Positions 9,498-19,600 of a stretch of 64,000 bases of DNA are shown here, in pieces (position 1 is the first letter of the stretch; each line of letters opens with the position of its first letter). This stretch comes from Alphaproteobacteria bacterium SO-S41 (GTDB lineage: Bacteria; Pseudomonadota; Alphaproteobacteria; Micropepsales; Micropepsaceae), in contig AP024629.1 in assembly GCA_019670725.1 (NCBI GenBank), positions 2,666,001 through 2,730,000 on the forward strand, in the 5' to 3' direction. The notes beneath the pieces were generated by a model. The model did not search any database. It was not told the origin of the DNA and was given only the letters and a program-made list of their open reading frames with translations. A program made the position numbers and the translations under genes.

Positions 9498-10007
9498 TCA
9501 GGCCACCATGCTTTCGGGCTTCTTCTCCGGCTCGATCAACTGGTCGAACAGGAAGGACGCGCCGGCCGGCTCACGCAGCGGGGCGCTGCGGCCGAGGACG
9601 CGGTTTTCCAGGATGTCGGCCAGCGTCACCGAGGAGAGGAAGATGTGGATCTGGCGGCTGAGCTCTTCCCACAGATCATGGGTGATGCAGCGGGCGCTGG
9701 TGCCGGTGCAGCCCTTGGGGCTGCCGATCTCGCAACGGGTCGCCTTGATCGGTTCATCGACGGCGAGGATGACCTCGGCGACGCGGGTTTCCGCCGCGCT
9801 GCGCGCCAGGCGATAGCCGCCGCCGGGGCCGCGCACGCTGCGGACGAGGCCCGCGCGGCGCAGTTTGGCGAAGAGTTGTTCAAGATAGGAGAGCGAAATT
9901 TCCTGCCGGGCGGCGATGTCTGCCAGCGAGACCGGACGGGCCGAACTGAACTTCGCCAGATCGGTGATCGCCATGACCGCGTAGCGGCCTTTGGTATTGA
10001 GCTTCAC
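9498..10007 (-). CDS. iscR: Rrf2-family Fe-S sensing regulator IscR
   Basis: This encodes 169 aa from a GTG start. An N-terminal winged helix (KLNTKGRYAVMAITDLA; ISLSYLEQLFAKLRRAGLV; GPGGGYRLAR) is followed by three cysteines C92, C100 and C107 and H110, matching the [2Fe-2S] ligands of IscR with slightly longer spacing than E. coli. The frame opens further upstream, but a promoter at 10096-10124 lies inside that extension, so the GTG is preferred. It is the first gene of the SUF operon and probably represses it when clusters are plentiful. Confidence 0.92.
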   Translation of the reverse strand: MKLNTKGRYAVMAITDLAKFSSARPVSLADIAARQEISLSYLEQLFAKLRRAGLVRSVRGPGGGYRLARSAAETRVAEVILAVDEPIKATRCEIGSPKGCTGTSARCITHDLWEELSRQIHIFLSSVTLADILENRVLGRSAPLREPAGASFLFDQLIEPEKKPESMVA

Positions 10008-10095
10008 GCGTCGCCCGCCATTCCTCGCGAAAATCCTTGTTTTTCCGCAGCTTGACCGCGTATAGAGCGCCCTCGCGAACGCGCCCGATGGCCTC

Positions 10096-10124
10096 CGTAT
10101 AAATTGTCCCACTTACGTGGTCAA
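10096..10124 (-). promoter_or_regulatory. Promoter and likely operator of iscR-suf operon
   Basis: Read on the minus strand, TTGACC (10124-10119) and TATACG (10101-10096) are separated by 17 bases, a good sigma-70-type promoter about 90 bases before the iscR GTG. The spacer and -35 edge hold the dyad CCAC-GTAA-GTGG (10120-10109), flanked by TTG and CAA triplets. This is a plausible IscR autoregulatory site. The divergent hydrolase gene starts at 10189, so the region may serve both. Confidence 0.6.
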
Positions 10125-10188
10125 CAATAACGGGCGGCGTTCGGGCGGGTCTACGCAATAGTTGATGCTGCCGGTAGGTCAAATATTC

Positions 10189-10845
10189 ATGCCTGAAGTC
10201 GTCTTCACCGGCCCCGCCGGCCGCCTCGAGGGGCGCTACCAGCACCAGAAGAAGTCCGGCTCGCCGATCGCGATCATCCTGCATCCGCATCCCAATGGCG
10301 GCGGCAACATGAACAATCGCATCGTCTACGACCTCTTCCACACCTTCGAGCGGCGCGGCTTCTCGGTTCTGCGGTTCAACTTCCGCGGCGTGGGGCGCAG
10401 CCAGGGCGTCTATGACGGCGGCATCGGCGAATTGTCGGATGCGGCCTCGGCGCTCGACTGGATGCAGAGCTTCAACCCGAACGCCCAGACCTGCTGGATC
10501 GCCGGCTATTCGTTCGGCGCCTGGATCGGCATGCAGCTGCTGATGCGCCGACCGGAGATCGCGGGCTTCATCTCGGTGTCGCCGCCGGCCAACATCTACG
10601 ACTTCACCTTCCTCGCGCCCTGCCCCTCCTCCGGCCTCATCACGACCGGCCTCAAGGATACGGTCGTGCCGACGCAGGACGTGGACAAGCTGGTCGACCG
10701 GCTGAAGGCCCAGAAGGGCATCGTTATCGACTACGCGAAGCTGGAAAACGCCAACCACTTCTATACCGAGGCGATGCCGGAGCTGTTCGAGACGATCGAA
10801 GGCTATCTGGACAAGCGCATCCCGCGGATCGTCGAGAGCGGCTAA
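10189..10845 (+). CDS. Alpha/beta hydrolase (Tex30/KANL3-like)
   Basis: This encodes 218 aa from the ATG at 10189. A start 27 bases upstream is possible but adds an unconserved tail. The N-terminus MPEVVFTGPAGRLEGRY and the IILHPHPNGGGNMNN oxyanion region are typical of a small dienelactone-hydrolase-like family common in alphaproteobacteria. The nucleophile Ser is in GYSFGAW, the acid in TGLKDTVVP and the His in NANHFY. No signal peptide is seen, so it is cytoplasmic. The substrate is unknown. It is transcribed divergently from the SUF operon. Confidence 0.88.
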   Translation: MPEVVFTGPAGRLEGRYQHQKKSGSPIAIILHPHPNGGGNMNNRIVYDLFHTFERRGFSVLRFNFRGVGRSQGVYDGGIGELSDAASALDWMQSFNPNAQTCWIAGYSFGAWIGMQLLMRRPEIAGFISVSPPANIYDFTFLAPCPSSGLITTGLKDTVVPTQDVDKLVDRLKAQKGIVIDYAKLENANHFYTEAMPELFETIEGYLDKRIPRIVESG

Positions 10846-10872
10846 CGCCGCCGCACTCTTCTCCCCTTCACC

Positions 10873-10955
10873 GTCATGGCCGCCCTTGAGGCGGCCATCC
10901 ATTTCGAGCGTCCCGCCGGTGGCCGCTGGATGGCCGGGTCAAGCCCGGCCATGAC
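10873..10955. repeat. Dispersed palindromic repeat, family C (copy 1)
   Basis: This 83 bp element opens GTCATGGCCGCCCTTGAGG and closes GGTCAAGCCCGGCCATGAC. An inverted copy lies at 35745-35829. It sits between convergent genes. Confidence 0.88.
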
Positions 10956-10980
10956 GAAGGGGTGGCTGTGAGGGCGGGAG

Positions 10981-11511
10981 CTAGGCCGCCTCGATCGGCG
11001 CCGGGGTTAGGTTGAGCTCCGGCAGATTGACCCGCAGCGTCTCGTAAAACGGCACGAACTTCTCCAGATAGGCCGGGGTATCCACCCGCGCGGAGAACTT
11101 GAACTCACGGCCGGCCGCCGTTCGGATATGGCCGTTGGCGGATTTGTAGACCTGCTGCTTGGTCCGCACGGTCGAGATCGAGTGCCAGACCGACGCGATC
11201 TCGTTCCAGGGGATCAGCGTGTCGCCGCGGGCCGCGAGGAACGACACGGGAGTCAGCCACTTTTCTGTGACATGCACGCCGTCGCGGCTGAGCCTGTAGG
11301 TGCTGCGGCCAAAGCTGGAGAGCACGCTGAGGCCGATCAGCAGAAACGACGCCCCCATGAAGATATATGCGTTGGCGCCGCCGCTCTTGTTGGGCGTCGA
11401 CTCGAACAACACGAAAACGAGGCCGACGCAGATCGCGGCAGCCAGGAAGACCGCCACAAGCGTCTTCCAGGTGGATATTGTGATGTGCGTGTAAACCGGG
11501 CCGTCCGTCAC
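10981..11511 (-). CDS. Two-TM membrane protein with PH-like C-terminal domain
   Basis: This encodes 176 aa. Two hydrophobic helices (about residues 15-37 and 48-66) precede a soluble part with RLSRDGVHVTEKWLTPVSF, LIPWNEIASVW and a strand-rich end. That pattern resembles bacterial PH-like (YcxB-type) modules: a short reverse-hairpin domain after two TMs. Family assignment is tentative and no function is known. It is convergent with the hydrolase across repeat C1 and divergent from the PrsW-like gene. Confidence 0.7.
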   Translation of the reverse strand: MTDGPVYTHITISTWKTLVAVFLAAAICVGLVFVLFESTPNKSGGANAYIFMGASFLLIGLSVLSSFGRSTYRLSRDGVHVTEKWLTPVSFLAARGDTLIPWNEIASVWHSISTVRTKQQVYKSANGHIRTAAGREFKFSARVDTPAYLEKFVPFYETLRVNLPELNLTPAPIEAA

Positions 11512-11635
11512 AGTGATCTCCTCGCGAAGCGACCAGTTTGCGAGGATTGGGGCCGGCGAAAAGGCGCATTTCGCCGCGCCCGCTGCGGCATCCCGGCGCG
11601 TCGCAGCGGACGGGCGGCGGCGTTAGCGTCCGCGC

Positions 11636-12460
11636 ATGGGCTTCGTGATCGCCGCGATCATCACCGCGCTTCTGACCGCGCTTGTCGTGGGCAGCATTGC
11701 GTTGCGGACGGCCGGACCGCCGCGCAGCCTGCCGCTGATCGCGCTAGTCTCAGCGCTGCCGCTGCATGCGGCCTCGCTCTATCTGCTGCGCCTGCCACTG
11801 CACGGGGTCCTGAAGGAGCAGTTGTCGCCGGACGTGCTGTTCTGGGTGAGCGGGCTCTATGCGCCGCTGCTGGAGGAGCCGGCGAAGTGGCTGGTCCTGT
11901 TTCTCCCTTTCATCGCCAGGCGGCTGACGCCGCAGAACGCAATCGGCGTGGCGCTGGCCGTGGGGCTCGGTTTCGGGCTGGGCGAGATCGGGACGCTGAC
12001 CGTGCGCACGCTCGTGAACGCGCCGGAGACGACGCACCTGCCCTTCTACATCTACACGGGCTTCCTGGTGGAGCGGCTGCTCGTGTGCTTCCTGCACGGC
12101 GCGATGATCGCGCTGGTGGCGCTGCGGCTGGCGCAGGGGCGTCCGGTCTGGCCCGCCATGCTGCTAGGGCTCGTGCTGCATTATCTCGTCAACCTGCCGA
12201 TCGCGCTGATGCAGATCGAGGCGTTCGGCATCGACCGCGATGTCTGGCTAGGCCTCGCGATGCCGTGGCTGATCGTTATGACGCTGGGGCTCGCCGTTTA
12301 TCTGGCCGCACAGGTCCAACGCACATCGGGACGCGCGCTCCTTGGCGAGGCGACTTGCGGCGCCTGCGCCAAGCCGTTCGAGCGCTCGCTTCTGGCGTTC
12401 AATGTCGGGCCGTGGAAACTGCAGCGCTGTCCGCATTGCGGGCGCTGGCAGCTCGTCTGA
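11636..12460 (+). CDS. PrsW/CPBP-like intramembrane protease fused to zinc ribbon
   Basis: This encodes 274 aa with about seven hydrophobic segments. The pattern fits the PrsW/CPBP superfamily of glutamic-type membrane proteases: E80-E81 in LLEEPAKW, E118 in GLGEIG, H155 in FLHGAMI, and H183 with N187 in LHYLVN. After the last TM (about 211-228) come two CxxC pairs, C242/C245 and C266/C269, a C-terminal zinc ribbon probably facing the cytoplasm. The active-site set is intact, so proteolysis is plausible, but no substrate is evident. The zinc ribbon is not part of the usual domain plan as I know it. Confidence 0.75.
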   Translation: MGFVIAAIITALLTALVVGSIALRTAGPPRSLPLIALVSALPLHAASLYLLRLPLHGVLKEQLSPDVLFWVSGLYAPLLEEPAKWLVLFLPFIARRLTPQNAIGVALAVGLGFGLGEIGTLTVRTLVNAPETTHLPFYIYTGFLVERLLVCFLHGAMIALVALRLAQGRPVWPAMLLGLVLHYLVNLPIALMQIEAFGIDRDVWLGLAMPWLIVMTLGLAVYLAAQVQRTSGRALLGEATCGACAKPFERSLLAFNVGPWKLQRCPHCGRWQLV

Positions 12461-12461
12461 G

Positions 12462-12872
12462 CTACGGCGCCGGGGTGGCGAGCGGCTGGCCCTTTTCGAC
12501 GACATAGACCGCGACGACCTTGCCCGCCACCGCGCCGGTGCGGGCGTCGTGCGGGACGCCGGCGGGCACCTGATAGGAGTCGCCCGGCTTCAGCGTCAGG
12601 TCCGGCGCGCCGTCGATGGCGAGAATGGTTTCGCCCTCGATCAGTACGCCCGCCTCGGCGCCGTTATGGATATGGCGGCCGATGGTCGAGACGCCGGGCG
12701 CGATCTCCGCAATGCCCAGCACGACCTCGTATTTGCTGTCGGGGACAGCGATGCGCTGGAGGATCGCGCGGGTGATGCCGGGCGGCGCCTCGGCACTGCG
12801 CGCCACGCGGTCGAGGCCGATCCCGCCGACCGCGCCGAGTGCGATCAACGCGACGCCTACATGCAGCTTCAT
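12462..12872 (-). CDS. Exported cupin-domain protein
   Basis: This encodes 136 aa from the ATG at 12872, preceded by GGGGAG. An N-terminal hydrophobic segment (VGVALIALGAVGGIGLD) acts as signal peptide or anchor. The cupin core shows GRHIHNGAEAGVLIEGE (metal-binding His-His-Glu region), a GDSYQVPAGVPHDA turn and a final strand. Enzymatic role is unknown; small exported cupins often bind a metal or a small acid. It ends 1 base from the convergent PrsW-like gene and lies 14 bases downstream of the next minus-strand gene. Confidence 0.82.
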   Translation of the reverse strand: MKLHVGVALIALGAVGGIGLDRVARSAEAPPGITRAILQRIAVPDSKYEVVLGIAEIAPGVSTIGRHIHNGAEAGVLIEGETILAIDGAPDLTLKPGDSYQVPAGVPHDARTGAVAGKVVAVYVVEKGQPLATPAP

Positions 12873-12886
12873 GACGTTCTCCCCTT

Positions 12887-13693
12887 TTACGTGCTGCGCG
12901 CCGCGCGCCATTTGCGCCAGCGGTTGAGCATGAAGCCGCCGAACAGCAGTGCGAACGGCAGACCGAACCCGATCATCTGCATGCCGACCGGTTCGCCCTC
13001 GGTGATGAGGATGAACGCCCCCACGGCGCACAGCAGTCCGAACAGCGCGGTAACGATCGAGAGGATCACCACGCCGGTGAGGCCGCTGGTCGCGGTGCGC
13101 AGCTCCTCGCCGGGCGGGACCGGCAGACCGGAGGCGCGGATGGTCTCGCGGATCGTGTCGATGAAGCGGTCGAAGCCGGCATGATCGACGGTGGCGGCCT
13201 TGCCGCTGCCGATGGTGGTGGGGAGCAGGCGAAAGCGGCGGCCGTCGCGGGCCTGGAGTTCGAACATCGCCATGCCGCTCAGCAGTTCGCCGAGGCGCGC
13301 GACGGCAATGTCGGCGAAGGCGAGGCGCCTGTGGCGGTAGAGGCCGAGCAGCGGCACATAGGGGCGCTGGCGGATCTCGACCGCATCAGGCCACAGGGTC
13401 CAGTGCCGGCGCGTGGTCGGGCCGAGCAGCGGCACGCAAACGAGCGAGGCAAACAGGAGCAGCATCGCGAGGACGCGCATACCGGTGCTGTAGGGGATGT
13501 CGTTCAGCTCACGCTCGTGCAGGACCATCACGACGATCAGCGCCACGACGACCGGCGTCCAGAGCAGCAGCAGCAGGCCCGACCATCCACGGTTGAGGTA
13601 AAGCGTCTTGTAGTCGGCGACGGGCCGCGGCGGCGCGGCGGCGGGCGGGGTTGCCGCCCGCCTGTTCCGCCATTTCGCGAAGGCATCGGCCAT
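12887..13693 (-). CDS. Membrane protein of unknown function (268 aa)
   Basis: Four hydrophobic segments (about residues 37-58, 70-90, 203-225 and 235-252) enclose a soluble middle part with PDAVEIRQRPYVPLLGLYRHRRLAFADIA and RDGRRFRLLPTT. That middle part resembles a PH-like fold between membrane helices, as in other small bacterial membrane proteins, but I cannot name the family. It is probably cotranscribed with anmK upstream (8 bases apart) and the cupin gene downstream. Confidence 0.75.
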   Translation of the reverse strand: MADAFAKWRNRRAATPPAAAPPRPVADYKTLYLNRGWSGLLLLLWTPVVVALIVVMVLHERELNDIPYSTGMRVLAMLLLFASLVCVPLLGPTTRRHWTLWPDAVEIRQRPYVPLLGLYRHRRLAFADIAVARLGELLSGMAMFELQARDGRRFRLLPTTIGSGKAATVDHAGFDRFIDTIRETIRASGLPVPPGEELRTATSGLTGVVILSIVTALFGLLCAVGAFILITEGEPVGMQMIGFGLPFALLFGGFMLNRWRKWRAARST

Positions 13694-13701
13694 CGGATCG
13701 C

Positions 13702-14817
13702 CTAGGGCTTCTTCGCCAGACGCCCGCCGGTCAGCGGCGTGGGGACGCCGGTGGTGGTCGGGAGGCTGAGAGGCAGACCGCGCAGATGGCGCGCCGCGAG
13801 GAAGGCGAAGGCTTCGGCCTCGAGGAAGTCGCCACGCCAGCCGACGGTCTCAACCCGCTCGACCGGCGTCCAGAGCGCCTCGTGCAAGGCCCCCATCAGC
13901 ACCGGATTGCGCCGCCCGCCGCCGCAGACGAGCCAGCGCTTGGCGGGTTCGGGAAAGTGCCTGGCGGCGCGCGCGACGGTGAACGCGGTGAAGGCGGTCA
14001 GCGTTGCCGCGCCGTTCTCCAGCGTGAGGCCGCGCACGGCATCGGCAGTGAAGTCCATCCGGTCCAGCGATTTCGGCGGGGGCTGGTCGAGCCAAGGGTT
14101 ATCGAGCATCCGCATCAGCAGGCCGCCATCGACGAGGCCACCGAGTGCGATGAAGCCGTCCTTATCCATCGACTGGCCGGTGTGCTGGAATACCCAGTCG
14201 TCGATCGCCGCGTTGCCGGGACCGGTGTCGAAGGCGAGCAGCGCGCCGTCCCGTCCGACCCAGGTGACGTTGGCGACGCCGCCGATATTGAGCACGGCGA
14301 CGGGGAGTTCAGTCTGCAGGCCCTGGACCAGCGCCTGGTGATAGAGCGGCACCAGCGGGGCGCCCTGCCCGCCCGCCGCGACATCGTCGCTGCGGAAGTC
14401 GAAGACGACGTCGATCCCGGTCGCGGCGGCAAGGCCGGCGCCGTCGCCAATCTGCCAGGTCAGTTTCTGGTGCGGACGGTGGAGCACGGTCTGGCCGTGA
14501 AAGCCGGCATAATGGATGTCACCGGCGGTCAGCCCTGCCGCGTCCGTCACCTTGGCGACGGCGGCGGCATGGGTTTCGGTCAGCAGCGCCTCGGCGGTCT
14601 TCATGATCTCGTCGTGCGGCGTCGCGCCCTCAGCCCCGCCGGCCACTGAAATCGCCTCGCGCAGGATCGCCCGCTGGGCATCTGAGTAAGGCAGGGTCAA
14701 AGCCGGCCCGAACGAAAGGACCCGCTCGCCGTCGGTCTCGATCAGGGCCGCATCCACCCCGTCCATCGAGGTACCGCTCATCAGGCCGATAATCCACCAA
14801 GGCCCTGCTTCCGCCAC
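13702..14817 (-). CDS. anmK: Anhydro-N-acetylmuramic acid kinase
   Basis: This encodes 371 aa from a GTG start. AnmK phosphorylates and opens 1,6-anhydro-MurNAc released by lytic transglycosylases, giving MurNAc-6-phosphate in peptidoglycan recycling. Hallmarks are [20 protein letters not shown] at the N-terminus (phosphate loop), [30 protein letters not shown], and [12 protein letters not shown] near the end. Length matches the family. The frame stays open further upstream, but that would overlap divergent tyrS. A 48-base gap to tyrS probably holds both promoters. Confidence 0.93.
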   Translation of the reverse strand: MAEAGPWWIIGLMSGTSMDGVDAALIETDGERVLSFGPALTLPYSDAQRAILREAISVAGGAEGATPHDEIMKTAEALLTETHAAAVAKVTDAAGLTAGDIHYAGFHGQTVLHRPHQKLTWQIGDGAGLAAATGIDVVFDFRSDDVAAGGQGAPLVPLYHQALVQGLQTELPVAVLNIGGVANVTWVGRDGALLAFDTGPGNAAIDDWVFQHTGQSMDKDGFIALGGLVDGGLLMRMLDNPWLDQPPPKSLDRMDFTADAVRGLTLENGAATLTAFTAFTVARAARHFPEPAKRWLVCGGGRRNPVLMGALHEALWTPVERVETVGWRGDFLEAEAFAFLAARHLRGLPLSLPTTTGVPTPLTGGRLAKKP

Positions 14818-14865
14818 GCTATTCTCCCGTGCTATCGCTCGCGCCCTTTTTCGAGCCTTAGTCCG

Positions 14866-16113
14866 ATGACGACAACACAAGATTTCATTCGCCTGCTGCA
14901 GGAGCGCGGTCAGCTCCACCAGTGTTCCGACGAAGCGGGCCTCGCCGCCCGGTTCGCCGAAGGCGTCGTCACGGGCTATATCGGCTATGACCCCAACGCG
15001 CCCAGCCCGCATGTCGGGCACATGGCGAACATGATGATGCTGCGCCGCTTGCAGCAGGTGGGCGGACGCCCGCTCGTCATCATGGGCGGCGGCACGGTGA
15101 AGATCGGCGATCCCTCGTTCCGCGACGACCAGCGCAAGCTCTTCGACAACGAGCAGATCAACACCAATATCGCGACGTTCAAGCGCGTCTTCTCGAACCT
15201 CATGACGTTCGGCGAGGGCGCGACCGACGCGGTGATGATCAACAATGCCGACTGGCTGGACGGGCTCTCCTACATCCCCTTCCTGCGCGATGTCGGCCGC
15301 CATTTCTCGGTCAACCGGATGCTGTCGTTCGACAGCGTGAAGACCCGCATGGACCGCGAGCAGTCGCTCTCGTTCCTAGAATTCAACTACATGATCCTGC
15401 AGGCCTACGACTTCGTGGAGCTCTACAAGCGCTATGGCTGCATCCTGCAGATGGGCGGCAGCGACCAGTGGGGCAACATCGTCAACGGCATCGAGCTGGG
15501 CCACAAGATGCTGGCCAAGCAGCTCTACGCCCTGACCTGCCCGCTGATCACGACCTCGTCGGGTGCCAAGATGGGCAAGTCGGCGAACGGCGCGGTGTGG
15601 CTGAACGCCGAACAGCTGCCCGACTTCGACTTCTGGCAGTACTGGCGCAACACCGAGGACGCCGATGTCGGCCGCTTCCTGCGCATCTTCACCGACATGC
15701 CTTTGGCCGAGATCGCCAAGCTGGAAGCGCTGCAGGGCGCGGAGATCAACGACGCGAAGAAGATTCTCGCCAATGAGGTGACCGCGATGGTGCGCGGCCG
15801 CGAGGCCGCCGAGCGCGCGGCCGCAGCGGCCAAGGGCCAGTTCGAGGGCGGCGCGGCGGGCGATCTGCCCAGCTTCGATTTCGCGCGCGACAAGCTGGCG
15901 GCCGGGCTGCCGCTGGCGACCTTGCTGGCGGCCGCGGGCCTGACGGCGTCTTCCTCGGAAGCGCGGCGTCAGATCGCGGGCGGCGGCGTGCGGGTGAACG
16001 ATGCCGTGGTGGCGGACGACAAGGCGACGATCTCGCTGGACGCCGCCAATGCCGACGGCGCGATCAAGCTCTCGCTCGGCAAGAAGCGGCATGTTCTGGT
16101 GAAGGCGGTCTAG
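14866..16113 (+). CDS. tyrS: Tyrosyl-tRNA synthetase
   Basis: This encodes 415 aa and charges tRNA-Tyr in the cytoplasm. The HIGH-type motif is PHVGH at residues 48-52 within [15 protein letters not shown], the tyrosine-binding [10 protein letters not shown] is present, and the KMSKS-type loop is KMGKS near residue 235. A C-terminal S4 RNA-binding domain (about 345-412, [17 protein letters not shown]) marks the bacterial TyrRS form. It is followed after 4 bases by a SnoaL-like gene. Confidence 0.97.
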   Translation: MTTTQDFIRLLQERGQLHQCSDEAGLAARFAEGVVTGYIGYDPNAPSPHVGHMANMMMLRRLQQVGGRPLVIMGGGTVKIGDPSFRDDQRKLFDNEQINTNIATFKRVFSNLMTFGEGATDAVMINNADWLDGLSYIPFLRDVGRHFSVNRMLSFDSVKTRMDREQSLSFLEFNYMILQAYDFVELYKRYGCILQMGGSDQWGNIVNGIELGHKMLAKQLYALTCPLITTSSGAKMGKSANGAVWLNAEQLPDFDFWQYWRNTEDADVGRFLRIFTDMPLAEIAKLEALQGAEINDAKKILANEVTAMVRGREAAERAAAAAKGQFEGGAAGDLPSFDFARDKLAAGLPLATLLAAAGLTASSSEARRQIAGGGVRVNDAVVADDKATISLDAANADGAIKLSLGKKRHVLVKAV

Positions 16114-16117
16114 GGCG

Positions 16118-16534
16118 ATGGCCGACAGTCCGTCCGCGCTGGTCGTGCGGTTCCAGGAGGCTTGGAACACGCACGACATGGCGGCGTTCGGCCGGCTGTT
16201 CCATGCCGACGCCACGTTCGTGAACCGCTTTGCCTCGTATTGGCGCGGCGCCGACAAGATCGTCGCCGGCCATGTGGGCATCCACGAAACGATCTACAGC
16301 GACTCAGTGATGACGCTGGATGCGCCGGATATCGACCCGATTTCTGACGACGCGGCGATCCTGCACATCTGGTCGCGGCTTTCGATCGGTACCGCGCATC
16401 CCGCAGGGCCGCACCAGATCGATACGCTGCTGATGGCGGTGGCCACACGCCGCGCGGGCGAATGGCGGTTCCAGGCGATGGAGAACGTGACGCTGGTCGA
16501 TCCGCGGACCGGTGTGCCGGTGCTGCGCTCTTAA
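16118..16534 (+). CDS. SnoaL-like/NTF2-fold (DUF4440-type) protein
   Basis: This encodes 138 aa. The pattern VVRFQEAWNTHDMAAFGRLFHADATFVN and the final ATRRAGEWRFQAMENVTLVD are typical of NTF2-fold polyketide-cyclase-like or SgcJ/EcaC-type proteins. No signal peptide. These proteins bind small hydrophobic ligands or act as isomerases and hydratases; nothing here fixes the substrate. It is likely cotranscribed with tyrS (4-base gap) and ends before repeat A2. Confidence 0.82.
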   Translation: MADSPSALVVRFQEAWNTHDMAAFGRLFHADATFVNRFASYWRGADKIVAGHVGIHETIYSDSVMTLDAPDIDPISDDAAILHIWSRLSIGTAHPAGPHQIDTLLMAVATRRAGEWRFQAMENVTLVDPRTGVPVLRS

Positions 16535-16553
16535 GAACGCCATTCCTATTCCC

Positions 16554-16665
16554 GTCATCCCGGCCGCAGCGCAGCGGAGAGCCGGGACCCAGGTGACTGG
16601 ACACGGTATTTGCGGCCCCTAGGTCCCGGGTCTCGGGCGCCTACGGCAGCCTCGCCCGGGATGAC
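16554..16665. repeat. Dispersed palindromic repeat, family A (copy 2, inverted)
   Basis: This 112 bp element begins GTCATCCCGGCCGCAGCGC and ends CTCGCCCGGGATGAC, the reverse complement of copies 1 and 3. It lies between convergent genes, 16 bases from the end of the yhdP-like gene. Confidence 0.9.
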
Positions 16666-16680
16666 ATTTTGTTTTGAGCG

Positions 16681-19600
16681 CTAGCTGGGGTTTTCGACTT
16701 TCGGCACCGTGGCGTCCGGCGGCAGGTCGTATTCGAACCACTCGCGGATGAAGCCCGGCGCCAGGACCGAGAAGTAGTTGATCGAAACCTCCGGCGCGTC
16801 GAGTTCGCCCTGGACTTCGAAGGTGAGGCCCAGCAGGCCGCCGTCGCCGCCGAGGGCGTCGCCCAGCAGCGGGATGCAGCGGAGCAGCGTGTTCAGCGAA
16901 TAGACCGGCGTGAAGGTGCCGACGGCGTGCAGCGTGCTGGCGTTGCGGTCGATGTCGGCTTCGGCGCGGATGCCGGCGGAAGGGCCGACGACGCGGAGGC
17001 GGCGGACATTGATCATGTCCTCGGTCATCGCGAGATCGGCCTGCAGCCGATTGAAGAGAATGCCGTTGCCCTCGGCGAAGTCGCCCAGCCCCGAAAACGA
17101 GCCCGAGCCGAGCAGGCGGACGAGGAAAGGCTGATCGATCAGCCGGAAGTCCTGCATGAATGCCGTGCCGTTCGCGGCGCTGGGGTCGCCGACCTTGGGC
17201 AGCAGCAGCGCGAACTTCACATAGCCGCCGGAGACGCCGGCATAGCCGCTGAGCCCGTGGATGAAGCGGCCCATGTCGTTCGATTCCAGGATCACGCGCC
17301 GGCGGCCGTCCGCCTGGGGCCAGAGCCGGCCCTGCATCGCGCCATCGCCGATCCGGCCATAGACGTCGAGCCCGATCAGATTGCCGTGATCGAGATCGAT
17401 GTTGAACTTGAGGTCCTTGGCCTCGGCACCGCCGCGCATCAGCACGCGGTCGGCCTTGATCTCCATGACGATGTTGGGCGGCTGCGCGGGCGTCTCGCCG
17501 GCCGCGACCTGCGCGGTGTCGACCAGCGCGGACTCCGCGGGGTTGAGCAGCGCATCGACCAGGGTTTCGAGGTCGAGCGATTTCACGTCGGCGGTGACCT
17601 TCGCCTTCGGCCCGGTCAGATCGACGGTGAAGGCGGCGTCGTTGCGGCCCGCGGCAAGGCGCGTCGCGGTGATCTTCTTCAGCGTGCCGTCAAAGCCGAG
17701 CAGGATGTCGAGCTCGGCGTCGATCCCGGTGCCGACCAGCTTCACGGGGTTGGCGCGATAGCCGTCGGCGACGCGCTCGAGATCCGCGGTCATGGTCGCG
17801 GGGTCGCCCGCCTTCTTGTGGAAGCCGAGTTCGGGAACATTGAGCGCCGCGGCGTCGAGCCCGACCGTGGCGCTGGCGGTGACGGGGTCGAACCCGTTGC
17901 CGGTCATCGAGACCTCGACCGCGGCGGGGCCGTCGAGATAGGCGCCGGGATCGACGCCGAGCTTGCGGCGCAGCGCCTCGTCCACGACAGCGTTGGCGCT
18001 GAACTTGGTGGAGGTCTCGCCCGGCGGCGGGTTGAAGTTCTCCTCCCACGCGAAATTGCCGGTAACCCCCGCGATATCGCCCTTGCCCTTGGCGGTGAGC
18101 CCGGTGCCGGTGACCAGGAACTCGGCGTCGCCGTTGGTCAGGCGAATATTGTTGACGATGTCCATCGCGACATGGGTCAGCGCCGCCTTGATGTCGAAGG
18201 TGATGTCCTCGACCTTCAGCGCCTTCAGCGTCGGGACGATGAGGCCGAGCGTGATCACCGCATCGCCGCCGACGCTGTCAGGATTCAGGCCATACCTGCT
18301 GGGATAGCCGAGCGGCTTCATGTCGAGCAGCTTCAGCAGATCGGACGCCTTGCCGGTGATAAGGCCGGTGATATCAGCGGGCTCGCCCTTCCGGTTGAGG
18401 TCGGCGATGACGACCTTGCCGTCGCTGAGCGTCAGCGCGCCGACATTGCCCTTGTCGATCTGCCCCTCGAAGCGGTTGCCGAGCACGATCGCCCTGCCCT
18501 TCACGCCCATGAGATGGGGCATGCCGTCGATATAGGACATCTCGACATTCTCGTAGGCGAGCTCGATGCGGGCCGCGCTGTCGGGCACCAGGCCCGAGGC
18601 GAGCTGTTCGGACGTGAGGTTCACATGGATCGTGCCGCCGGTGATCGTGCCGCCATAGACGTTCTCGGTGATCCAGTCGCGCGCGCCCTGCGCGACGCCG
18701 TTCGGCCAGAGTTGGCCCATCGACATGACCGGCAGGTTGGAGATGTCGCCGTCCATCCTGACTGCCGGCGTGTTGGCGATCAGCCCGGCGGCGGTGCCGT
18801 GGATGCGGAACAGCGACGGGCCGCTCGCCATCTCCAGCGTTTCCAGCGTCAGCACGTCCGCCTTCAGGTCGTTGTCGGCGACCATGGTCAGGCGGTCGAT
18901 GGGCGTATCGCCGTCGAACAGGATGGGGATGGAGAGCTTGCCGTCCTCGATGCCAAGTTCGGCGCGCCATCCTGTTAGGAAGCCGTTCGCGCCGCGGCGC
19001 AGGCGGAAGGCCCCGGCGATGCGGCCGGAGATGCGGTCGGCGTCGATGGTGAGCTGGCGTAGCTCGAAGAGGTCCTGCGCGCGGTCATAGGCGGCGGTGA
19101 CGACCGCGCCCTTCACGTTGAACGGGATGTTCGACAGCGCCCTGATCTGGAAAAGGCCGGCATCGGCATTGAGCGTGCCCTCGCCGGAGAGGATCTGGCC
19201 CTCGGTGCTGACGGAGAGCTTCAGCTTGCCGTTGAGCGGGATGGCGGCCCCTTCGAACTCCTCGAAAAGCGGGCCGGCATCGGCGAGCGAATCCAGATTG
19301 GCGTTTACGAGGCCCGCATCGACCTCGATATCCGGCGCGCCGCGTTCATAGGTGGCGCTGCCGTAGAACCGCCAATTGCCCTTGGGCAGCGAGACCTGGC
19401 CCTCCAGCGTCGCCGACAGGCCGCCCGCCGTGCGCTTGACGACCAGCGTGCCGCGCGGCGCCTTGACGATCGACTCCGTCGCCTCGTCGATGAAGGTCAG
19501 CGTCGCCTCGCTGAGCGTGATCTCGTTGAGATAGGTGTCCTCCTCGCCCTCGCGCGGCGGTTCCAGCAGCGCGCGGATGAAGGGGCCGGCATCGGCATTG

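Noticed and set aside
10162-10188. Upstream start of the alpha/beta hydrolase
   Set aside because: The extra nine residues (MMLPVGQIF) are not part of the family; the ATG at 10189 gives MPEVVFTGPAGRL, the usual beginning.
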